From Spirochaetota bacterium (GTDB taxonomy: Bacteria; Spirochaetota; UBA4802; JAFGDQ01): a DNA stretch of 33,360 nucleotides. The notes beneath the pieces were generated by a model, which saw only the letters and a list, made by a program, of their open reading frames with translations, searched no databases and was not told the DNA's origin. The position numbers and the translations under genes were made by a program. The stretch is taken from the NCBI GenBank assembly GCA_016934735.1, contig JAFGSG010000063.1, forward strand, positions 1 to 33,360, given 5' to 3'. Positions 25,609-33,360 of the stretch are shown in pieces; position 1 is the first letter of the stretch, and each line of letters opens with the position of its first letter.

Positions 25609-25956
25609 CTACAATCTCTTTTTGCTCAGCTTATCCAAATACTCCTCCCACTCTACCGGAAGAAGATATTTCTTTTTATTATTGCATTCCTTGCATGCAG
25701 GCACAATATTAATCCGTTCGGACTTTCCGCCTCTTGAAAGAGGAATAATATGATCCATTGTAAGCTCGCCATGCGGAATTTTCTGGCCGCAATAACTGCA
25801 TATGCCTGCCGCGCATTTTTTTCTCCACCATGATGTATCGCGCAGCTTTCTTGCTTTTTCTTTCTCACGAGCTATTATTATGTCATCTTCGCCGTAAAAG
25901 CCAATGAACTGATCCTTCCTGCTGGCGTTTCTTTTTTTATCTCTTCTGTAAGTCAT
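25609..25956 (-). CDS. HNH endonuclease-family protein
   Basis: A 115-residue protein. The HNH finger is complete: C53-x2-C56 (ICSYCGQ), MDHIIPLSRGG with D68-H69, N83 (RINIVPACKECNNKKK) and C88-x2-C91. The N-terminal half is basic (RRDKKRNASRKDQF). Such small HNH proteins may be nicking or restriction-type nucleases, but many are housekeeping proteins of unknown role. The gene starts 12 bp after the LolB-like lipoprotein gene, on the same strand, so it is co-transcribed with envelope genes, an unexpected partner. No toxin or methylase neighbours are seen. Confidence 0.88.
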   Translation of the reverse strand: MTYRRDKKRNASRKDQFIGFYGEDDIIIAREKEKARKLRDTSWWRKKCAAGICSYCGQKIPHGELTMDHIIPLSRGGKSERINIVPACKECNNKKKYLLPVEWEEYLDKLSKKRL

Positions 25957-25968
25957 TTATTGCCGGTT

Positions 25969-26808
25969 TTATAATTTGTTTATATAACTCCTGTTTATAA
26001 TTTTAATATCTTTCGGTAATTCCAACTTTACCATGTTTTCCAGATCAACCGGCATATTGAATTTAACTGTAGTAAAATTGATGGTCATTTTTAAATCGTA
26101 CTTTAACGAAACGATCCTGACCGATTTATAAAATACAATATCCTGATTTCTAAACGGTTCATTTAGATATATTTCAATTTTTTCTTTAGTATTCTTATTC
26201 ATCCATAAAATTTTATCCGCTATATCGCGCTTAAATGAGATCGTTTCATAATATTCTTTATTTTCCAGTATTATGAACTTAATATCTCCTTTGCCGGAAC
26301 TTAATCCGGATTCCAATCCTTTTACAACGGAAAAATCATTAATAACTGGTATTCTGCCGTTTACAAGATCGGAAATAAGATTAAAATCAAGATCGAGATT
26401 GGAATAAAATTTTAAATCTATTGTCTTTGCATTATCAATGTATAAAACATTATCAAAAGTAAAAAAAATTTTAATAATATCTGCATCCTGAATTATTTCA
26501 GTTATAGGGCTTTTAAAGACAGCATCGTGAAAAATAATTCTGACTTTTTTTGGATTATTATTATACTTCGCGTTCCCGGTAGCTTTAAAGTTTTGCTTGC
26601 CGGAATGCCCCTCAATACTGAAATTTGCGTTTAAAGTATGCGGTGAATTCGCACCTGCTTTTTCAATCAAACTCAGTAAATAAGTGGTATTCTCGTCATC
26701 AGCTTCCCTGAAATCCCCGCCGCGTTTCTGCAAATCTCTGGAACAGCCCGATAAAAAAATAAAAACGGCCAGGGCGAAAAAAAATAAATAATTTAAAATG
26801 ATTTTCAT
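25969..26808 (-). CDS. LolB/DUF4292-like lipoprotein
   Basis: A 279-residue lipoprotein with signal and lipobox FIFLSGC (Cys22). The mature part has strand-rich sequence (NANFSIEGHSGKQNFKATGN, KKVRIIFHDAVFKSPITEII, VLYIDNAKTIDLKF) of the LolA/LolB-like fold that carries lipids or lipoproteins across the periplasm. The match is by pattern only. It follows the TPR lipoprotein gene by 24 bp and precedes the HNH gene by 12 bp. TPR-lipoprotein plus LolB-like pairs recur in diderm bacteria, so joint action at the outer membrane is plausible. Confidence 0.7.
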   Translation of the reverse strand: MKIILNYLFFFALAVFIFLSGCSRDLQKRGGDFREADDENTTYLLSLIEKAGANSPHTLNANFSIEGHSGKQNFKATGNAKYNNNPKKVRIIFHDAVFKSPITEIIQDADIIKIFFTFDNVLYIDNAKTIDLKFYSNLDLDFNLISDLVNGRIPVINDFSVVKGLESGLSSGKGDIKFIILENKEYYETISFKRDIADKILWMNKNTKEKIEIYLNEPFRNQDIVFYKSVRIVSLKYDLKMTINFTTVKFNMPVDLENMVKLELPKDIKIINRSYINKL

Positions 26809-26832
26809 TTTTCGATTAATATTATTTTCAGG

Positions 26833-28710
26833 TTATTTCATCAAGGGATTTTTTATTTTTTCTTCGATTTTTGAGTTCTTCTGAAGATCAACTGATTTTT
26901 TCCAGTATTCCACTGCTTTTTCGGTTTCACCCATCTTCTTATACGCATCGCCTATGTGGTCATATACAACAGGATCAGGCGATTTTTCTTTATCGAGTCT
27001 TTTTTCAGCCAGCAGTAATTTTTTAAGAGCAAGCTTAATATCTCCCTTTTTATAATAAGCCCATCCAAGCGAATCCAGATACGCCCCGTTGGAAGGTGCT
27101 ATGGCTAAAGCCTTTTGAATTAATTCAATGGACTCGTCTAAATTAATATTGTTTTCCGCATAAAGATAACCAAGATAATTGAAGACCATCGCGTTTTCAG
27201 GATTATATTCTATTGCTTTCTTTAACGATTTAATCGTATCGTCAATTTTATTTTGCTTTTCCTGAACAGTCGCAAGATAAAAATAATACGTATCATCATC
27301 CTGTTTAAGCTCAATCGCTTTTCTGAAAAGTATCTCAGCCTCCGGAAATTCATTATTGCGGGAAAGTGCAAGGCCTTTAAAAAAATACGGTTTCGGATTA
27401 TTTGGTTCCTGTTTTATAGCAGCATCAATATACTGTGCCGCATTTTCGAAATTGTTCAGCTGGCTGTAAAGATAGCCTATATGGATCTGAACCTCAAGAG
27501 TCGGCCTCATTTTATTGGTTTTCTTAAAATTTACTATTGCGAGATTAATATTTTGCGTCTCTTCATATATTTTACCAAGATAAAAATAAACCTCAGGTAT
27601 CTTCTCATTTATTGTTAGAACCTGCGTTAACTGCGCTCTTGCAGCATCATACTGGGCTGACTTGTAAAGAATAACTCCTGCCGTGAAAAACTCACCTGAG
27701 GCTGTCTTCTTATCGCCCTTTCTGAGCGCTATCCTGCCGAGAGCGATGTGAGGAGAAATTAAAAGGCTGTTATCCAGGCTTATTGTTTTAAGCAAAGAAG
27801 CTGCCTCTTTGTCTTTACGTATAAGCTCATAATAAAGAGACTTGCAAAGCACTCCATATATATCGTTTGAAGACATTGCACCGCCTAAATATTCCATTGC
27901 CCTGGGATTGTCTTCAATATAATAAATTCTTCCCAGATTAGCGTATATTACATTATTTGCTTCAAATTTACTTAAGTACTGCAGAGAATATTCCTTCGCA
28001 TCGTCCAGCTGGTACAATTCCATCAATATATTGGATAATAGATATAAGGCAGCTTTATTATCCGAATTGATCTCAATAGTTTTTTCAAGATGCTCTACTG
28101 ATTTATCAAAGAGATTTTTACTGTAATAAATCCGTCCGATATAATAATTCGCATTTTCTTTATAGTAATCTTCAACCGGGACTGCGTTCGCGAGTTCAAT
28201 TATATTCCTGAACGAGACAAGCGCTTTGTCGTTATCCTTAAGCCTGTTATAATAGGTAAGCCCTATGGAATAATGAATATTTATCATCTCCGGATAAATA
28301 TTAACCAACTCTTCAAGTATCTCAACTGCCTTCTTGTTATTATTAATATCAGAATATACTCTATTCAGCAGTAAATAAGGCTTGAAATATCTTTTATCGG
28401 CTTTGATTGCCATTTTAGCATACATAATTGCTGTATTATAATTATACATATAATAATAGCATTCTGCTAACTGATAATAGACCTTATCCAATTCCTCCTG
28501 AAAAGCGGCAGCATCCATAAAATATTTTATAGCTTTGTTATAATTTTCTGTGTTTTTATAAAAGAGGCCGGTGCTGTACAATGACCAGCCCGATAATATA
28601 TTATTGGGTGCTTTATACTGATCGGTATTATTCGGTTCAGATGGTTTATTGATTGAAGTACAGCTAAGCGGGAGAACAAACGCGAATAAAATAAAAATAT
28701 ATTTCTTCAT
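26833..28710 (-). CDS. Large TPR-repeat lipoprotein
   Basis: A 625-residue lipoprotein with signal peptide and lipobox LPLSC (Cys17). It is built from many tetratricopeptide repeats across about 40-610, for example GWSLYSTGLFYKNTENYNKA, PEVYFYLGKIYEETQN and DTYYFYLATVQEKQNK. It ends with GWAYYKKGDIKLALKKLLLA and VYDHIGDAYKKMGETEKAVE. Such proteins are scaffolds on the periplasmic face of the outer membrane. It heads the operon with the LolB-like lipoprotein and HNH genes. TGGAAAA lies close to ATG 28710 and a good promoter sits at 28762-28790. Confidence 0.85.
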   Translation of the reverse strand: MKKYIFILFAFVLPLSCTSINKPSEPNNTDQYKAPNNILSGWSLYSTGLFYKNTENYNKAIKYFMDAAAFQEELDKVYYQLAECYYYMYNYNTAIMYAKMAIKADKRYFKPYLLLNRVYSDINNNKKAVEILEELVNIYPEMINIHYSIGLTYYNRLKDNDKALVSFRNIIELANAVPVEDYYKENANYYIGRIYYSKNLFDKSVEHLEKTIEINSDNKAALYLLSNILMELYQLDDAKEYSLQYLSKFEANNVIYANLGRIYYIEDNPRAMEYLGGAMSSNDIYGVLCKSLYYELIRKDKEAASLLKTISLDNSLLISPHIALGRIALRKGDKKTASGEFFTAGVILYKSAQYDAARAQLTQVLTINEKIPEVYFYLGKIYEETQNINLAIVNFKKTNKMRPTLEVQIHIGYLYSQLNNFENAAQYIDAAIKQEPNNPKPYFFKGLALSRNNEFPEAEILFRKAIELKQDDDTYYFYLATVQEKQNKIDDTIKSLKKAIEYNPENAMVFNYLGYLYAENNINLDESIELIQKALAIAPSNGAYLDSLGWAYYKKGDIKLALKKLLLAEKRLDKEKSPDPVVYDHIGDAYKKMGETEKAVEYWKKSVDLQKNSKIEEKIKNPLMK

Positions 28711-28761
28711 AATATTTTTCCAGAACCACAGCAGATTGCCGTGTAATATAGCGATAATATT

Positions 28762-28790
28762 AGAATACTGATAATTGTCATTATTGTCAA
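28762..28790 (-). promoter_or_regulatory. Sigma70-type promoter for the TPR/LolB-like/HNH operon
   Basis: On the minus strand TTGACA (28790-28785), a 17-bp spacer, then TATTCT (28767-28762), about 50 bp upstream of ATG 28710. Confidence 0.55.
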
Positions 28791-28901
28791 ATCTAAATAA
28801 TAAAAATATTTAAAATAAAGCCTTCCGATATACCATAACTCTTCCCCCTCCGGGTCAGGAAACAAAGTTCGGTCAATAGCGGTTACCGGTGAGCGTATTT
28901 C

Positions 28902-28940
28902 TTGACAAAAAACTTGACATTAAGGATTTTTTTATATAAC
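28902..28940 (+). promoter_or_regulatory. Candidate promoter of the metallopeptidase gene, with tandem -35 boxes
   Basis: TTGACA occurs twice, at 28902-28907 and 28914-28919. From the second, TATAAC (28935-28940) is 15 bp away. This is about 40 bp before ATG 28978. Confidence 0.35.
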
Positions 28941-28977
28941 CATATAATAAATATCTAATATGTTATTGGAGGAAAAA

Positions 28978-29673
28978 ATGTTTGGAATTGATCCGTTATA
29001 TTGGATAATGATGGCTCCCGTGCTTTTGTTTTCAATGTATGCCTCTTTTAAAGTGAAAAGCACTTTTAATAAATTCTCCAAATATACGACAGGCAGAGGC
29101 CTTACGGGAGCTGAAATAGCGCGTCAGATTCTGAGTACCAACGGGCTTAGTAATGTAAACGTTATGGAAACCCATGGTTTTTTATCCGATCACTATGATC
29201 CGATAAAGAAAGTCGTGAGGCTTTCACGCGAGGTTTACAACAGCAAATCTGTTGCCTCTATCGGAGTTGCAGCCCACGAAACAGGCCATGCCATACAGCA
29301 CGCAAAAGCTTACAGACCGCTTATGCTGCGTAATGCCATTGCGCCCACTGCCTCTATCGGTTCAAACTTATCATGGATTATAATCATAGCAGGATTTATT
29401 TTCGGCGCGCTTGGCCTCGTAAAGCTCGGCATAGTTCTTTTCAGCGTGGTAGTCGTGTTTCAGCTGATTACGCTTCCGGTTGAATTCAATGCTTCCGCAA
29501 GGGCAAAGGAGATTCTGTACAGCCAGGGCATACTTAGCTCAAACGAACTTGCCGGTGTGAGCAGTGTGCTTTCAGCTGCCGCAATGACATATGTAGCAGC
29601 AGCAGCTTCATCTATCATGACGCTCCTGTACTTTATGATCAGAGCAGGCCTGATAGGCGGCAGGGACGATTAG
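28978..29673 (+). CDS. Membrane-bound zinc metallopeptidase (YugP/DUF232 family)
   Basis: A 231-residue membrane protein. Helix 1 is residues 7-22. The zinc site is H100-E101-x2-H104 (GVAAHETGHAIQHA). Hydrophobic helices lie at about 125-160 and near the C-terminus, as in the YugP-type neutral zinc metallopeptidases. ATG 28978 is chosen because GGAGG sits 5 nt upstream; the earlier ATG at 28960 would place that GGAGG inside the coding sequence. Substrate unknown; the family is thought to take part in membrane protein quality control. It is convergent with the next minus-strand gene. Confidence 0.9.
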   Translation: MFGIDPLYWIMMAPVLLFSMYASFKVKSTFNKFSKYTTGRGLTGAEIARQILSTNGLSNVNVMETHGFLSDHYDPIKKVVRLSREVYNSKSVASIGVAAHETGHAIQHAKAYRPLMLRNAIAPTASIGSNLSWIIIIAGFIFGALGLVKLGIVLFSVVVVFQLITLPVEFNASARAKEILYSQGILSSNELAGVSSVLSAAAMTYVAAAASSIMTLLYFMIRAGLIGGRDD

Positions 29674-29686
29674 TTATATTCAGAAT

Positions 29687-29710
29687 GGGCAGGTACAGTC
29701 CCTGCCCTTA
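29687..29710. terminator. Bidirectional terminator between convergent genes
   Basis: GGGCAGG (29687-29693) and CCTGCCC (29701-29707) form a 7-bp stem around TACAGTC, between the metallopeptidase stop (29673) and the hypothetical gene's stop (29716). Confidence 0.55.
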
Positions 29711-29715
29711 TAATT

Positions 29716-30546
29716 TCACCGCAATTTCACGCCGGCACTCTTCCTGAAACTCTCCAGGCGGAAATCCTTGAGTATTTCTTCAGCACGTTCCCTGACTTTA
29801 AGAATGGCGCCGTACGGAGTTGTGCCTGAAAAAATCGACATCATTTTTTTCTTTACTGAGTTTTCAACATAAAGCTTGTCGTATTTTAAAGGATTTTCCC
29901 ATTCCCTTTCTCTTATGCTTATAAGATCATCCATGAAATCAATGACCTCATGCAGCAGAAAAGCCGATTCCTTTAAATATTCATTTTTATCTTTTTCTAT
30001 TTCTATTTCCTTCGCATTCTTTCTCGCAATCACTGAAATATGATCCTCGATCCTCTTTGGATGCCTCCTGCTTTTCGAAAGCGCGAAATCAGAAAAGCGG
30101 TCATCCAGGGCGTGCAGTTTATCCTTTTGCTGATAATCGGTCAGTATTGTCCATAAAATAGAAAAATAATACTGAATAAATTCGGATAACGCGCCATACA
30201 GATGAGTCATTTCAATATCCGCAAGCGGATGGAACTGTATTTCATTATATTTCTTTATCTTCGCCGTGTTATCCTCGAATATTTTATTTACCTGTTTTGA
30301 AAACGCACTCTCTCCGGCGTTTTTAGGATGTCTCTCTTCATCAATTCTCTGTTTTATCTGCTCAAAATTCGCAATTTCCGCGAGAATAAATCCTTCAAGA
30401 TTCATTCTTCTTCTTAACGCTGTCTGCAGTCTGTCCTCGAAAGCTTCAACATTAAAAAGCCTGCTTTTATACTCAATAAAAGATTCTTTATATTTTTCAC
30501 GGACCTTATTTATCAAGAGATCAATTTCTTTATCAGATAATCCCAT
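29716..30546 (-). CDS. Conserved-looking helical hypothetical protein
   Basis: A 276-residue protein starting at ATG 30546 (MGLSDKEIDLLINKVREKYK). It is highly charged and helical, with likely coiled-coil stretches (FILAEIANFEQIKQRIDEER, KNAKEIEIEKDKNEYLKESA). No signal peptide, membrane helix or known domain was recognised. The start is fixed by GGAGG five bases before ATG 30546; an upstream ATG at 30570 is less likely. Its cytoplasmic nature and length are clear, its role is not. Confidence 0.75.
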   Translation of the reverse strand: MGLSDKEIDLLINKVREKYKESFIEYKSRLFNVEAFEDRLQTALRRRMNLEGFILAEIANFEQIKQRIDEERHPKNAGESAFSKQVNKIFEDNTAKIKKYNEIQFHPLADIEMTHLYGALSEFIQYYFSILWTILTDYQQKDKLHALDDRFSDFALSKSRRHPKRIEDHISVIARKNAKEIEIEKDKNEYLKESAFLLHEVIDFMDDLISIREREWENPLKYDKLYVENSVKKKMMSIFSGTTPYGAILKVRERAEEILKDFRLESFRKSAGVKLR

Positions 30547-30959
30547 GTTTCCTCCGCTCCTTAAAAGCAAAGAATCGTATATTCCCCATTGCCAGTTATA
30601 TCAAAAATAATTTTTTTCAGATGAAATGAAATACATTACAAAATTTTTGAGATATGTTCTAATTAAATGTCCGGAAGAGTCGGAAAAATGCAAGAAATAA
30701 TTTTAATGATATTCCCCTTTTAAACCAAAAAAAACCTTGCAAATTATAATTGATATGATATTTAGCTCATTAAGAAAATTAAACTCTTTAAGAAACAGCT
30801 TGCCTTTGAGTATATTAAATACTCGTTGCAAACGACACCTGAAAAATTACGGTTATTTCTGATAATTTCCACCGTAATACTATTATTACAAATTTTCCAG
30901 AATAGACTCATATTTGTTAATTTTAATGGGCTATATTTTTCATCAGCGGACATATTGAC
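30547..30959. other. 413-bp AT-rich intergenic region before purM
   Basis: A divergent spacer between the helical hypothetical (minus) and purM (plus). It contains one small hairpin GAGTAT-attaa-ATACTC (30808-30824). No obvious ribosome binding site precedes purM ATG 30960, and no further gene was found. Confidence 0.5.
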
Positions 30960-31994
30960 ATGGGTATTACTTACAAAGATTCAGGGGTTGATGTTGAAAG
31001 CGGGAATAACTTCGTTAAACAAATCGCCCCAATTGTTAAATCTACATTCAGCAGAAGAGTCATTACAGATATTGGAGGATTCGGAGCGCTCTTTTCAGGA
31101 TCATTCCCGGAATTAAAAGACCCTGTACTTGTCTCCGGAACAGACGGTGTGGGCACCAAACTAAAAATCGCTCAAATGATGAAAAAACACGACACGATCG
31201 GTATTGATGCGGTTGCGATGTGCGTAAATGACGTTCTTACATTAGGCGCAAAGCCGCTCTTCTTTCTGGACTACATCGCATGCGGAAGACTGATCGAGCA
31301 AGTGCTTGTAGACGTAGTCAAAGGAATGGCGGACGGGTGCAGAATCGCAGGGTGCAGCCTCATCGGCGGAGAAACTGCCGAACACCCGAACGTAATGACC
31401 GAAGACGATTACGATATTGCCGGATTCGCAGTCGGAATAGTGGATAAAGCAAAAATTATAAATACCGGCAGTATTTCTAAAAATGATATTCTTATAGGAC
31501 TTTCTTCTTCAGGCGTTCATTCCAACGGATACTCGCTTGTAAGGAAATTATTCTTTGACATTAAAAAATATAAGCTGGATATGACATTCAGCGAACTTTC
31601 AAAGCCCCTTGGCGAGACACTTCTCGCTTCGACAAGGATATACTGTAAACCCGTATTATCGTGCATTGACAAAGGGCTTAGTATAAAAGGCATTGTGCAT
31701 ATTACAGGAGGGGGCTTTTATGAAAACATCCCCAGAATTCTTCCCGAGAAAGCCGCAGCAAAAATTGATAAAGGAAATCTTAACATACTGCCTATTTTTA
31801 ATGTTATTCAGAAAGAAGGCGGCATTGAAGAAAGAGAGATGTTTACAACTTTCAATATGGGAACAGGCCTTATAATTGTGGTGAATAAAACCGATGCTGA
31901 TAAAACCGTAGAGCTTTTAAATGGATCCGGAGAAGATGCGAGAGTGATCGGCGAAATAATAGACTTTACAGATAATAAAGTTATTATTAGTTAA
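30960..31994 (+). CDS. purM: Phosphoribosylformylglycinamidine cyclo-ligase (AIR synthetase)
   Basis: A 344-residue ATP-dependent enzyme of purine synthesis. Hallmarks are YKDSGVDVESGN, the DIGGFGALF segment, SGTDGVGTKLKIA, MCVNDVLTLGAKPLFFLDY and LIGGETAEHPNVM. SSSGVHSNGYSLVRK, HITGGGFYENIPRILP and FTTFNMGTGLIIVV follow. Full length. It is not in an operon with other purine genes; the next open region carries GC-rich hairpins. ATG 30960 is preceded by only a weak ribosome binding site, but no earlier in-frame start fits. Confidence 0.95.
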   Translation: MGITYKDSGVDVESGNNFVKQIAPIVKSTFSRRVITDIGGFGALFSGSFPELKDPVLVSGTDGVGTKLKIAQMMKKHDTIGIDAVAMCVNDVLTLGAKPLFFLDYIACGRLIEQVLVDVVKGMADGCRIAGCSLIGGETAEHPNVMTEDDYDIAGFAVGIVDKAKIINTGSISKNDILIGLSSSGVHSNGYSLVRKLFFDIKKYKLDMTFSELSKPLGETLLASTRIYCKPVLSCIDKGLSIKGIVHITGGGFYENIPRILPEKAAAKIDKGNLNILPIFNVIQKEGGIEEREMFTTFNMGTGLIIVVNKTDADKTVELLNGSGEDARVIGEIIDFTDNKVIIS

Positions 31995-32060
31995 CATCGC
32001 TCCGCCTTCACCCGACCATCGCTGTCGTTCTACCGCCCTGTGTGGACCCTCCACTTCGTA

Positions 32061-32103
32061 CTTCCCGCCTTTTGGCAGGAAGAGGGCAACCTGCCGACAG
32101 GTT
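32061..32103. repeat. GC-rich hairpin pair downstream of purM
   Basis: CTTCC-c-GCC-tttt-GGC-a-GGAAG (32061-32082, 8 bp with one mismatch) is followed by AACCTG-ccga-CAGGTT (32088-32103). Both sit in a 164-bp gap that is GC-rich compared with the surroundings. Neither is followed by a T-run, so they look more like an interspersed repeat than a terminator. Confidence 0.45.
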
Positions 32104-32158
32104 CGCTTGTTTGAGAATATTTGTCATGCTTTTACAGTGAATGGAGGCTTGTGCAATA

Positions 32159-33360
32159 ATGGAAATTAAACCCATCCGCATTCTGCTGATAGAATATAAA
32201 CATGAACACATCGCTCTGGCAGAGGAATCACTTAGCTCTCTTCAGGATCAATATTCAATTGACATTGCCCGCAGTTTTGAAACAGCAAGGAATTATTTAA
32301 AAACTAATAAATACGATATCGCGCTTTCCCGCTTTTTAATGCCGGACGGAAACCTCGTAAAATTTCTAAAAATTCAGAATAATAATTTCCCATTCCCTTT
32401 CCTGGTTATAGCTGACCCTGCAGACGAGTTAAATACAATTGAAGCTGTAAGTGCAGGCGCCTTTTACTACAAAATAGAAACAAACGACTTTTTTCACAGA
32501 ATGCCAGTCATTATTGAACGTTGTATCCGCGAATGGAATTATATGGAAGGACTAAAGAACGCGGAAAATGAAAAAAATGAATCCGAAGCAAAATATTCCA
32601 TGCTTGTTGAAAAATCCAAAGATGGGGTCATAATAGTACAGGATGAAAAATTTAAATTTGCCAATACTGCATGTACTAAAATTTCCGGTTATACAGTCGA
32701 AGAATTGACTGATATGCCTGTAATTACCTTGCTTTCAAATGATTATAAACATATTTTTTCCGTGACATTACAAATGTTTTTATCAGGCAGAGAAATACCC
32801 GAAACAGTGGAGGCTAAAATAATACGGAAGGACGGGACACTCAGGGATATCGAAATATCCGCAAGCCTGATACAGTACCAGAATAGAGATGCAGCTCTTG
32901 GAATAATTCACGATATTACAAAGCGCAAACACATAGAAAAAATTATGTGGGAATCCGTGGAAAATTACCGCACTTTACAGGAAAATCTTCCGGTAGGTCT
33001 TGCCCGAAGCACCATAGACGGAAAAATAATTTTCGCAAATCCGGCACATATTAAATTATTCGGCTATGAATCCGAACAGGAATTCCTGGCAGGCAATGTT
33101 ATGGATCATTATGCCAGTCCGGAAGATAGAAATACACTGCTTAATAAACTGGAAGCTGAAGGATCAGTTATCAATTATGAATCACAAATGAAAAAAAGAG
33201 ACGGCAGTTTGATATGGACATCAGCAAGTTTAAGCGCTATATTTGATAATAACCGCAATATCAAATATATTGATGGATTCTGGAAAAATATTACCGAACG
33301 AAAAAAAACAGAAGAAACATTAAAAAAAAGCGAACAACTTTACTCGGCATTATTTCAAAA
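32159..33360 (+). CDS. Signalling protein: degenerate receiver domain plus PAS domains (3' end missing)
   Basis: ATG 32159 follows GGAGG 11 nt upstream; at least 400 codons run off the right edge. Residues 1-120 follow the response-regulator receiver pattern (IRILLIEYKHEH, YDIALSRFLMPDG, AVSAGAFYYKIE). The phosphorylated Asp position is Arg (LSRFLMP instead of LxDxxMP) and the N-terminal acidic pair is Glu-Tyr, so it cannot be phosphorylated in the usual way. PAS domains follow at about 143-262 (EKSKDGVIIVQDEKFKFANT) and 270-385 (ENLPVGLARSTIDGKIIFAN), with a third starting near the edge. The output domain (histidine kinase, cyclase or other) lies beyond the window. Confidence 0.8.
   Translation, partial: MEIKPIRILLIEYKHEHIALAEESLSSLQDQYSIDIARSFETARNYLKTNKYDIALSRFLMPDGNLVKFLKIQNNNFPFPFLVIADPADELNTIEAVSAGAFYYKIETNDFFHRMPVIIERCIREWNYMEGLKNAENEKNESEAKYSMLVEKSKDGVIIVQDEKFKFANTACTKISGYTVEELTDMPVITLLSNDYKHIFSVTLQMFLSGREIPETVEAKIIRKDGTLRDIEISASLIQYQNRDAALGIIHDITKRKHIEKIMWESVENYRTLQENLPVGLARSTIDGKIIFANPAHIKLFGYESEQEFLAGNVMDHYASPEDRNTLLNKLEAEGSVINYESQMKKRDGSLIWTSASLSAIFDNNRNIKYIDGFWKNITERKKTEETLKKSEQLYSALFQ

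Noticed and set aside
30826..31116. 96-residue plus-strand frame overlapping the purM start
   Set aside because: Its second half is purM in another frame and the first half is AT-rich spacer coding for a random-looking hydrophobic run.

Overview
The window reads as chromosomal DNA (about 40% G+C by eye) from an anaerobic, double-membrane bacterium, most likely an uncultivated spirochaete or close relative. Evidence for an outer membrane: lipoproteins with lipoboxes, a protein ending in an outer-membrane-type beta-barrel, and a LolB/DUF4292-like lipoprotein. Evidence for anaerobic metabolism: a four-subunit 2-oxoacid:ferredoxin oxidoreductase, several radical SAM enzymes and an Fe-S type LarE. 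The spirochaete placement rests on the overall style of the signalling and envelope proteins (PilZ, VWA-FHA, cNMP-binding, TPR) and is an inference. No tRNA, rRNA, CRISPR array, transposase or phage gene was seen.

Layout. (1) 1-1970: the 5' part of an exported sensory-type protein (minus strand); a DUF559 nuclease gene broken by an amber codon and framed by nested inverted repeats; clusters of small hairpins; and a 68-residue Nif11-like small protein (minus strand). (2) 1969-4053: a two-gene operon of a divergent class I isoprenyl synthase and a radical SAM enzyme with a reduced SPASM-like C-terminus. With the Nif11-like gene this is the strongest candidate for an undescribed biosynthetic locus. 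(3) 4272-7824: ferredoxin, alpha, TPP-binding beta and gamma subunits of a VOR/KOR enzyme, then a tandem ACT-domain protein and RidA. (4) 7935-12882: a sulfur block of cysteine synthase, a cystathionine lyase/synthase-family enzyme, LarE, an MnmA variant and a ThiF/MoeB-like E1 enzyme, closed by a terminator.

(5) 13056-15440: a TPR/beta-barrel outer-membrane protein, a LapA-like membrane protein and an exported protein. (6) 15602-21433: purA, an Elp3-like radical SAM protein, an orphan hypothetical, two convergent PilZ genes and a VWA-TM-FHA protein. (7) 21709-31994: purD; tail-to-tail with it an 826-residue cNMP-domain protein; a minus-strand operon of TPR lipoprotein, LolB-like lipoprotein and HNH nuclease; a zinc metallopeptidase; a coiled hypothetical; and purM. 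(8) 32159-end: a truncated signalling protein with a degenerate receiver domain followed by PAS domains.

Functional links. The VOR/KOR enzyme, ACT protein and RidA fit amino-acid (2-oxoacid) metabolism. RidA next to two PLP enzymes fits removal of 2-aminoacrylate. The sulfur block combines cysteine/methionine-pathway PLP enzymes with three ATP-using sulfur-transfer or adenylating enzymes. Three purine genes (purA, purD, purM) are scattered singly rather than in an operon. Repeats and MITE-like inverted repeats sit in many of the intergenic gaps.
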